DNA from: CAZMGG01 sp964565715
Lineage (GTDB): Bacteria > Planctomycetota > UBA1135 > UBA2386
Assembly (NCBI GenBank): GCA_964565715.1
Contig: CAZMGG010000054.1
Coordinates: forward strand, 1 to 33,853
Length of the DNA stretch: 33,853 bases
Direction of reading: 5' to 3'
Shown here: positions 27,869 through 33,853 of the stretch, piece after piece
How positions within the stretch are numbered: the stretch's first letter is position 1
Layout: each line of letters starts with the position of its first letter
The notes under the pieces: generated by a model
Told to the model about the DNA's origin: nothing
Seen by the model: the letters and a program-made list of their open reading frames with translations, nothing else
The model's database searches: none
Made by a program: the position numbers and the translations under genes

Positions 27869-28945
27869 ATGAGCCTGCACGCGGCGGTGTCGGGCTGGCT
27901 GCTGGGCCCGCCGTCCGGCGCCAACCGCCGCCTGCTCGGCCTGTTCGGCGCCCTGCGCGGACTCCTGGCCGCCGGCGAGCGCGTCACCGTGCTGCACCCG
28001 GCCGCCTGGACGCCGCCCTGGGCGCATCCGCGCATCACGTTCCTGCCGACGCCCATCCCGGCGGGCCCCCGCGGCGCCCGCTTCGCCGCCGAACACCGCC
28101 GCCTGCCGCGGCTGCTCGCCGGACTCGGCGCCGACCTGCTCGACCACGGCTTCCTGCCGGCGCCCCGGCTGCCCTGCCGGCTGGTGCTCACCGTGCACGA
28201 CACGCGCCACGCCGACGGCGACGCTGGTGCGCGCGGGCCGCGCTGGCTGCATCGCGCGGTATTGCGCCGGGCGATCCGGCGCGCCGACGCGGTGGTGGTG
28301 CCGAGCCGCTTCACGGCCGACCGGATCGCCCAGCTCGGCGGCAACCCGCGCCGTCTGGCGGTGATCGCCAACGCGGTGGACCTCGCCCCGGCGGCACCGG
28401 CCGCCGACGCCGGCACGTTCTTCCTGCACGTCGGCCACCTGGAGCCGCGCAAGAACCTGCACCTGCTGCTCCGCGCCTTCGCCGCGCTCCCCGCGGACCT
28501 GCGGGAACGGCGGGAACTGCGCTTGGTGGGTGCCGACGCCGGCGCGGGCAGGCGACTGCGCGAGGCGGCCGCGGCGCTCGGCATCGCCGACCGCGTGGCC
28601 TTCCTCGGCGAACTGCCCGATGCCGCCCTGCCGCCGCTGTACGCCGGCGCGGCGGCGGTCTGCGTGCCCTCGCTGCACGAAGGCTTCGGGCTGTGCGCCG
28701 CCGAGGCGATCGCCGCCGGCGCGCCGCTGCTGGTGGCCGACCGCGGGGCCCTGACCGAGATCACCGGCGACCGCGGCCGCGTGCTGCCCGGCGACGATCC
28801 GGCCCGGTGGGCGCTGGCGATGGCGGCGCCGCCGCCGCGCCGGCCGCCCGCGCCTCGGCTGGAGCAGCCGTGGGCAGGGCCGGCGGCGGCGCTGCTGGAC
28901 CTGTGGCGGACAGTGGCGGGCGGTGGGGTCGGAGTATCGTCGTAA
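27869..28945 (+). CDS. glycosyltransferase family 4-type, third of three
   Basis: A 358-residue GT-B enzyme. Seen: WLLGPPSGANRRLLGLFGAL, LVLTVHDTRHAD, RADAVVVPSRFTADRIAQLG, FFLHVGHLEPRKNLHLLLRA, then SLHEGFGLCAAEAIAAGAPL (E-x7-E variant with Cys-Ala-Ala) and ALTEITGDRGRVLPGDDP. The C-terminal tail is short and Pro-rich. ATG 27869 follows the second enzyme by 10 bp with GAGG upstream. The stop TAA lies in the short AT-rich palindrome that separates it from the convergent FHA gene. Confidence 0.87.
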   Translation: MSLHAAVSGWLLGPPSGANRRLLGLFGALRGLLAAGERVTVLHPAAWTPPWAHPRITFLPTPIPAGPRGARFAAEHRRLPRLLAGLGADLLDHGFLPAPRLPCRLVLTVHDTRHADGDAGARGPRWLHRAVLRRAIRRADAVVVPSRFTADRIAQLGGNPRRLAVIANAVDLAPAAPAADAGTFFLHVGHLEPRKNLHLLLRAFAALPADLRERRELRLVGADAGAGRRLREAAAALGIADRVAFLGELPDAALPPLYAGAAAVCVPSLHEGFGLCAAEAIAAGAPLLVADRGALTEITGDRGRVLPGDDPARWALAMAAPPPRRPPAPRLEQPWAGPAAALLDLWRTVAGGGVGVSS

Positions 28946-28969
28946 CTTGCTTATTGATAAGTAGTTACG
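28941..28969. terminator. AT-rich palindrome between convergent genes
   Basis: CGTAACT-TG-CTTAT-TG-ATAAG-T-AGTTACG: an outer 7-bp perfect arm pair (28941-28947 and 28963-28969) and an inner 5-bp pair. It overlaps the GT stop and occupies most of the 32-bp gap to the FHA stop. Its low GC stands out in this genome. It probably ends transcription from both sides or is a protein-binding site. Confidence 0.5.
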
Positions 28970-28977
28970 ATCACAGA

Positions 28978-29670
28978 TCAGACCAGGCCCTGCACCAGCC
29001 AGAACAGGCCCACAGCGGCGGCGAGCACCAGCACGATCAGGATGCCCCGCACCAGCGGGTTCATCTGCCGCAGGTCGTCGCCGAGCAGGCCACCGCGATC
29101 CTCCTTCTTGGCGTACTGCAGCAGGCGGCCGCGGGCCTGGACCACCGGCTCGGTCGTGCCGCCGCCGGCTGCGGCGGCAACCCCGTGGGCCACCCCCATA
29201 TTCACCACCCCCACCTCGTCCTCGAACTCGACGAGCTGCCCGGCCGCGGGCTTCGGCGCCGGCGGCGGCGCGGGTGGCGGCGCCGGCCGGGTCGGGGGCG
29301 GGGGCGCGGCGGTCACGCCGTCGTTCTCCTCCTCGTCGTCGGCGAACAGGTCCACCTCGTCGTGCCCGGCCGCCGCCGCCGCGGCCCCCGGCCCTTCCGC
29401 CGCCTCGAAGCGGATCACCGTGGTGCCGATCTGGATCTCGTCGCCCACCCGCAGCATCCGGCGCGTCACCGGCTTGCCGTTGAGCAGCGTGCCGTTGCTG
29501 CTCTGCAGGTCCTCGATCTCGACCACGCCGCCCTGCACGACCAGCCGCGCGTGCCGGCGGGAGGCCTTGCCGTCGTCGATGACCACGTCGCAGCCGGCCA
29601 CGCGGCCGAGGATCAGACCGTCGCGCACGGGCACGCGATCGCCGTTGTGGAGCCTGAGGAATCCGTCCAT
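28978..29670 (-). CDS. tail-anchored FHA-domain protein
   Basis: A 230-residue protein. Residues 1-90 are a forkhead-associated domain: LRLHNGDRVPVRDGLILGRV (Gly-Arg of the phosphothreonine pocket), VIDDGKASRRHARLVV (Ser-x-x-His) and IEDLQSSNGTLLNGKPV (S-x-N-G), all conserved pThr-binding motifs. An acidic segment (DLFADDEEEND) and a Pro/Ala-rich linker follow, and the C-terminal 27 residues are one TM helix (PLVRGILIVLVLAAAVGLFW), so it is anchored with the FHA domain in the cytoplasm. It probably recruits a phosphorylated partner of a Ser/Thr kinase; none is in the window. ATG 29670 is chosen over the frame's earlier Met (29718) because the FHA fold begins there. Confidence 0.9.
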   Translation of the reverse strand: MDGFLRLHNGDRVPVRDGLILGRVAGCDVVIDDGKASRRHARLVVQGGVVEIEDLQSSNGTLLNGKPVTRRMLRVGDEIQIGTTVIRFEAAEGPGAAAAAAGHDEVDLFADDEEENDGVTAAPPPPTRPAPPPAPPPAPKPAAGQLVEFEDEVGVVNMGVAHGVAAAAGGGTTEPVVQARGRLLQYAKKEDRGGLLGDDLRQMNPLVRGILIVLVLAAAVGLFWLVQGLV

Positions 29671-29697
29671 CGTCCGGTGCAGGAAAGCCGCGGGCGG

Positions 29698-29707
29698 AGG
29701 ATAGCAT
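29698..29707. promoter_or_regulatory. shared near-symmetric -10 between FHA and ABC genes
   Basis: AGGATAGCAT: the minus strand reads TATCCT (29698-29703) for the FHA gene, and the plus strand reads TAGCAT (29702-29707), ending 9 nt before the ABC ATG at 29717. The opposing -10s overlap, as in bidirectional bacterial promoters. Confidence 0.45.
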
Positions 29708-29716
29708 CGCCCCGCC

Positions 29717-30562
29717 ATGGATGCGGCGGTCGAAGTGCGGCACCTGACCGTGAGCTACCGGCGCCCGTTCCGGCGCGCCACGGTCACGGCGCTGCAGGCG
29801 GTCGACCTGCAGGTGGCCCCGGGCACCATCCTCGGCATCCTCGGGCCGAACGGCTCGGGCAAGTCGACCCTGCTGCGGGTGCTGGCCGGGCTGCAGCGCC
29901 CCACCGCCGGCACGGCGGCGATCCTGGGCCGGCCGGCGGACGACGCCGAACTGCTGGCCCTGGTGTCGTTCCAGCCCGAGGGGCCGCTGCCGATGCCGCA
30001 GCTGGGCGCGCCGGAGTTCCTGGCCTGGATCGGCCACCTGGCCCGCATGCCAGGCGCCCTGGTGCGGGCCGCCGCCGCCCGCTGGCTCGAACGGCTGGAC
30101 CTGGTGCACGCCGGCAGGCGGCCGGTGCGGACCTTCAGCACCGGCATGCGCCAGCGGCTGGCGCTCGCGGCGGCGCTGCTGACCGGGCCGCAGGTGCTGC
30201 TGCTCGATGAGCCGACCGCGGGGCTGGATCCGGTGGGCTCGGCGACGGTGATGGAGATCCTGACCGAACTGGCGGGCGCGGGCGTGACGGTGATCCTCGC
30301 CTCGCACCACCTGCAGGAGGTGGAGCAGATCTGCCGGGAGGTCGTGGTGCTGCAGGGCGGCCGCGTGCGGGCGCGCGGCACCCTGGACGAACTGCTGGGC
30401 ACCGGCGAGCAGACCCTGGTGGTGCGCGGACTCGACGGCGAGGGACTGGCGGCGGTGGACGCGACGGTGCGGCAGGCGGGCGGCGCGGTGGTGCACCGCG
30501 GCGCCACCCGCGAGCACCTGTTCGCCCTGTTCCGCCGGCTGGCGGACGGAAACGGGCCGTGA
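29717..30562 (+). CDS. ABC transporter ATP-binding protein
   Basis: A 281-residue ATPase of the ABC-2/drug-resistance type. Walker A GPNGSGKST (43-51), Q-loop VSFQPEG, signature FSTGMRQRLALAAALL (a degenerate LSGGQ), Walker B QVLLLDEPTAGLDP, and the H-loop SHHLQEVEQI. The C-terminal about 60 residues are the extra domain of this family. The ATG is 9 nt after a -10-like hexamer with no Shine-Dalgarno. The stop overlaps the next start (GTGA), and the next product is a membrane protein, so together they probably export a substrate that is not identifiable. It could also be part of a gliding or secretion-type ABC system. Confidence 0.92.
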   Translation: MDAAVEVRHLTVSYRRPFRRATVTALQAVDLQVAPGTILGILGPNGSGKSTLLRVLAGLQRPTAGTAAILGRPADDAELLALVSFQPEGPLPMPQLGAPEFLAWIGHLARMPGALVRAAAARWLERLDLVHAGRRPVRTFSTGMRQRLALAAALLTGPQVLLLDEPTAGLDPVGSATVMEILTELAGAGVTVILASHHLQEVEQICREVVVLQGGRVRARGTLDELLGTGEQTLVVRGLDGEGLAAVDATVRQAGGAVVHRGATREHLFALFRRLADGNGP

Positions 30563-31572
30563 AGGAACTGACCCAGGCACTGCGGGCCGGCGGCCGCACC
30601 AGCGCGTGGCTGGTGCCGGTCCTGGTGGCGACCGCCTGGCTGGGCTGCACGTTCGCCGCGCCGCGGCTGCCCGACGGCGATGGCTCCGCCGCCGGGCCCT
30701 GGCTGCACGTGCCCTGGTTCCTGCTGGTGGCCGCCGTGTGCGTCGCGGTGATCGAGGCCTGGCCGGCGTTCAGCCGGGCCCGCGCCGGCGCCGGCTGGCT
30801 GCTGCGCTGGCGGGCCGGGCCCCTGCGGGGCTGCGGCCTCTGCTCGCTCGGCGCCCTGCTGGTGCTGTTGCCGGGGTTGCTGGCGATCGCGGTGGTGCCG
30901 GCGGTGCTGCCCGAGGCGATGCCCGCGCCGCGGGCCCACCGCGACCTCGGCCAGGGCCAGCTGGGCGGCCTGCGGCCCGGCTCGGCCCCGTTCCGTCTCG
31001 CCGGCCCGGCCTTCCCGTGCCACGAACTGCACCTGCGGCCCCTGGTGATCCTGCCGGCCCAGGGCCCCGCCGAAGCGGCGCTGGTCGAGGTGCGCGTGGA
31101 TGGCGCGGCGGTGGGGCCGCCCCTGGTGCTGGCGGGCGCGCAGCTGCTGCGGGTACCGCTTCACGACCGCCTGGTCCACAGCCTGGAACTGGTCCATGCC
31201 GGCGGCACGGTGTCCGCCGTGTTCCCGCCGGGATCGGTGGTGGCGGTCGGCAGCCACGAGCACGGCCGGCTGGCCAACGCGCTGCTGGCCGGCGCCGCGT
31301 ACGCCCTGCCCGCCGGGCTCCTGCTGGGGCTGGCGACGTTCGCCGCGCCCTTCCTGTCGCTGCCGGTGGCGCTGGCCACCGCGCTGGGCGTGCTGCTGCT
31401 GGCCACCCTCGGCGGCGCCCTGCCGACGTCGGCGGTGGCCGACGCCATGCTGCGCGGCCGTTGGCTGCCGGCGGAATGGCCGCGCCTGTGGCCCGCCGTC
31501 GGCCGCGCCCTGCTGGTCACCGCCGGGCTGTTCGGTGCGGCCCTGCTGGCCCACCGCGGGAGGCAGGCTTGA
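30559..31572 (+). CDS. polytopic membrane protein, probable ABC-2-type partner
   Basis: A 337-residue protein. Hydrophobic helices at about 15-35, 52-72, 88-118, 245-285 and 315-335 flank a soluble region (about 120-240) with beta-rich sequence (GPAEAALVEVRVDG, VPLHDRLVHSLELVHAGG). There is no ABC-2 permease motif I can name with certainty, but position, overlap with the ATPase gene (GTGA) and helix number make it the probable transmembrane subunit. The stop overlaps the next start (TTGA). The large soluble loop between helices is not usual for simple exporters. Confidence 0.7.
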   Translation: MKELTQALRAGGRTSAWLVPVLVATAWLGCTFAAPRLPDGDGSAAGPWLHVPWFLLVAAVCVAVIEAWPAFSRARAGAGWLLRWRAGPLRGCGLCSLGALLVLLPGLLAIAVVPAVLPEAMPAPRAHRDLGQGQLGGLRPGSAPFRLAGPAFPCHELHLRPLVILPAQGPAEAALVEVRVDGAAVGPPLVLAGAQLLRVPLHDRLVHSLELVHAGGTVSAVFPPGSVVAVGSHEHGRLANALLAGAAYALPAGLLLGLATFAAPFLSLPVALATALGVLLLATLGGALPTSAVADAMLRGRWLPAEWPRLWPAVGRALLVTAGLFGAALLAHRGRQA

Positions 31573-32360
31573 GGGCCCATCCGCTGCTGCTGGTCGGGGG
31601 CGCGGTGCTGTGGGGCACCGCCCTGTGGCTCGCCCCGCCACGCGCCGAGGCCCTGGGCGAACTGGGCGCGGCCGCGGTGCGCCCGGCGGTGCTGCCCTTC
31701 CTCTGGCGGGCCGTGGCCGAAGCCCAGCAGCACGGCTCGGCGGGCGAAGCCTTCGCCGCCGCCCGCGCCGTGCTGGCGTTCCTGCCGCAGTGGAGCGACG
31801 GCCACCTGGCGTTCGCCTATCGCTTCACGCTCGACGGCGACCAGGTGGCCGGCAGGGATCCGGCGGCGGCGGCCGCCGACGCCGCGCTGCGACTGCAGGC
31901 GGCGCTGGCGCTGCTGGCCGAAGGCCGCGCCCGCAAGCCCGGCGCGGCCATCGACCTGCTGATCGGCACGGCGTTCCTGGTCGAACTGGCCGGCCGCCGC
32001 CATCCCGACCTGGGCGCGCACCTGGCGCCCGGCCGGCCCATCGTGCCGGCCGAGTATGCCGATTCCTTCCTGGCCGAGGCCGAACGGCTCGGCGCCGGCG
32101 CGTCGGCGACCGAGCTGCGGGTGTTCGGCGTGCCGGCGGTTCTCGCCGGCCTGCTGCGGGCCGGCGAGCGGGACCGGGCGGTCACGGTCCTCGACGCGGC
32201 GCTGGCCCGGGTGCCCGAGGTCCGCGACCGGGAACTCGCCGCGGGCTGGGCGCGGAGCCTGCAGAGGCTACGGTTGCGCCTGCTCGGCGACCGAGACATC
32301 CCCCTGGCGGAGCTGGCGGCCGACCCGCGCCTGGAAGCCCTGATCCCCCTCCTTCGCTGA
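31569..32360 (+). CDS. membrane-anchored helical-repeat-like protein of the ABC operon
   Basis: A 263-residue protein that I do not recognise. TTG at 31569 overlaps the previous stop (TTGA) and gives a start MRAHPLLLVGGAVLWGTALW, one hydrophobic helix. The rest is Ala/Leu-rich helices (AGEAFAAARAVLAFLPQWSD, AALRLQAALALLAEGR, ATELRVFGVPAVLAGLLRAG, AVTVLDAALARVPEV) with a TPR-like rhythm but without the strict consensus. Such a helical scaffold could be an accessory subunit of the transporter. No catalytic motif is seen. It is followed 6 bp later by the DedA gene. Confidence 0.65.
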   Translation: MRAHPLLLVGGAVLWGTALWLAPPRAEALGELGAAAVRPAVLPFLWRAVAEAQQHGSAGEAFAAARAVLAFLPQWSDGHLAFAYRFTLDGDQVAGRDPAAAAADAALRLQAALALLAEGRARKPGAAIDLLIGTAFLVELAGRRHPDLGAHLAPGRPIVPAEYADSFLAEAERLGAGASATELRVFGVPAVLAGLLRAGERDRAVTVLDAALARVPEVRDRELAAGWARSLQRLRLRLLGDRDIPLAELAADPRLEALIPLLR

Positions 32361-32366
32361 CCGCCG

Positions 32367-33077
32367 ATGTTCGACGCCATCCTGGATGCCATCGCCGACT
32401 ACCCCTACGTCGGGGTGGCGATCGTCTTCCTGCTGTGCGGGCTCGGCCTGCCGCTGCCGGAGGAGCTGGTGCTGATCGCCGGCGGCTACGTCTGCCACGC
32501 ATTCCCGGAGAAGGCCAGCGTGCCGGTGATGATGGCCTGGTGTGCGGGCGCCATCCTGGCCGGCGACCTGATCCCCTACGTGCTGGGGCGCGTGTTCGGC
32601 ACCCGGCTGCTGCGCATCCGCTGGCTGCGCATGTTCGTCACCCGGCAGCGGCTGGCCAAGTTCGACCGCTGGTTCCGCCGGCGGGGCGACCTGGTGATCT
32701 TCGTGGCGCGGTTCCTGGCCGGCATCCGGGTGGTGGCGTTCTTCACCGCCGGCACCATGAAGATGCCTTGGCGGCGCTTCCTGCTGCTGGACGGGCTCGG
32801 CATCTGCCTGATCGTGCCGACCCTGGTCTACCTGGGCTGGTCCGGCGCCGACGTGATCAACTCGGTGATCGACTGGGTCGGCCGGGTCGAACGGGGCATC
32901 CTCTGGACGACGGCGGGCGGCGCGGTCGTCCTGCTGGGCTGGTTCTGGCTGCGCCGGCGGCGGCTCGCCCGGGCCCGACCGGCCGGTCCCACCGAGACCT
33001 TCATCGAGCCGAGCCAGCCGCCGCGGCCGCCGGAGAACGGGGCCCCGCCGTCGGACCCGCCCGCCCCCGGCGCCTGA
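32367..33077 (+). CDS. DedA-family (VTT-domain) membrane protein
   Basis: A 236-residue integral membrane protein. Characteristic motifs: FLLCGLGLPLPEELVLIAGG near the start, GAILAGDLIPYVLGRVFGTR, and FVARFLAGIRVVAFFTAGTM, the family's 'F-x-x-R-F-x-x-G-x-R' block with essential arginines. Several helices follow and a Pro-rich cytoplasmic tail ends the protein. DedA proteins are lipid scramblases or undecaprenyl-phosphate recyclers in several bacteria. The gene follows the ABC operon by 6 bp and is probably in it; the role fits surface-polymer lipid carriers such as those used by the nearby glycosyltransferases (inference). Confidence 0.92.
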   Translation: MFDAILDAIADYPYVGVAIVFLLCGLGLPLPEELVLIAGGYVCHAFPEKASVPVMMAWCAGAILAGDLIPYVLGRVFGTRLLRIRWLRMFVTRQRLAKFDRWFRRRGDLVIFVARFLAGIRVVAFFTAGTMKMPWRRFLLLDGLGICLIVPTLVYLGWSGADVINSVIDWVGRVERGILWTTAGGAVVLLGWFWLRRRRLARARPAGPTETFIEPSQPPRPPENGAPPSDPPAPGA

Positions 33078-33101
33078 CCGCCGCCGGCGGGTCGCGTTTC
33101 C

Positions 33102-33130
33102 TTGTCCCCCCGGGAGGGCGCCGCTATGGT
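33102..33130 (+). promoter_or_regulatory. sigma-70-type promoter of hppA
   Basis: TTGTCC (33102-33107), a 17-bp spacer and TATGGT (33125-33130). Transcription from about 33137 gives a leader of about 54 nt with a Shine-Dalgarno (GGGAGA at about 33175). The -10 context GCTATGGTGCC is identical to that of the tRNA-Ala promoter. Confidence 0.6.
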
Positions 33131-33190
33131 GCCCGCCCTTTCACGCGGGCACCCCCCTTCCCATCCCCGCCCGCGGGAGATCCCAAGGCC

Positions 33191-33853
<663 letters not shown>

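Overview
The window is a roughly 34 kb piece of a very GC-rich bacterial chromosome. It is densely packed, with about 36 genes, two tRNAs and one run of 100 Ns (16981-17080) marking an assembly gap. No insertion sequence, prophage, CRISPR array or plasmid gene is visible, so this looks like ordinary chromosome. The gene set suggests a Gram-negative bacterium, most plausibly a high-GC Planctomycetota lineage: a ceramidase-like lipoprotein, membrane proteins with carboxypeptidase-regulatory-like domains, a tail-anchored FHA protein, a small HAMP protein and an unusual sigma-70 factor. Myxococcota or Acidobacteriota cannot be excluded, because no rRNA or other phylogenetic marker is present.

Layout. 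1-1660 (-): acetyl-CoA acetyltransferase followed by 3-hydroxyacyl-CoA dehydrogenase, the condensation and reduction steps of C4 acyl-CoA metabolism. 1778-2274 (-): DUF2203 protein and tRNA-Ala(CGC). 2377-4324 (-): three overlapping genes for membrane-anchored proteins (HAMP-like, a small one-TM protein, a beta-rich anchored protein). 4442-6796 (+): MinD/FlhG-like ATPase, HU/IHF-like protein, nitrilase-family amidase. 6828-9186 (-): sigma-70 factor and an exported, C-terminally anchored protein. 9333-10657 (+): Mrp ATPase and a DUF1858-type CxxC protein. 10654-11538 (-): family 2 glycosyltransferase. 11692-12018 (+): thioredoxin. 12057-12416 (-): small anchored protein. 12462-15659 (+): lipB-xseA-xseB-M50 protease, each start overlapping the previous stop. 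15656-17683 (-): ceramidase-like lipoprotein and a SirB1-like protein broken by the gap. 17851-17939 (-): tRNA-Leu(GAG). 18010-20127 (-): a 705-residue anchored protein of unknown function. 20251-22517 (+): class I aminotransferase and an OB-fold/DEDD exonuclease. 22528-23871 (-): HD phosphohydrolase. 23872-24183: intergenic, with a terminator and a possible small RNA. 24184-25710 (-): anchored protein with carboxypeptidase-regulatory-like repeats. 25760-28945 (+): three successive family 4-type glycosyltransferases. 28978-29670 (-): FHA protein. 29717-33077 (+): ABC ATPase, membrane protein, helical-repeat-like protein, DedA. 33191-end (+): membrane pyrophosphatase.

Two themes recur. First, genes inside operons are joined by ATGA/GTGA/TTGA/TGATG overlaps. 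Many first genes lack a Shine-Dalgarno sequence but have a TAnnnT-like hexamer ending 6-10 nt before the start codon, which suggests frequent leaderless transcription; several divergent pairs seem to share one near-symmetric -10 element. Second, several conserved enzymes are atypical: XseA carries an N-terminal HARP-like domain and a GHQRD motif, Mrp lacks its CxxC while its neighbour supplies one, thioredoxin has a CQPC active site, and an OB fold is joined to a PolB-type exonuclease. I see no clear new defence or mobile system; these fusions and the promoter architecture are the most novel signals.
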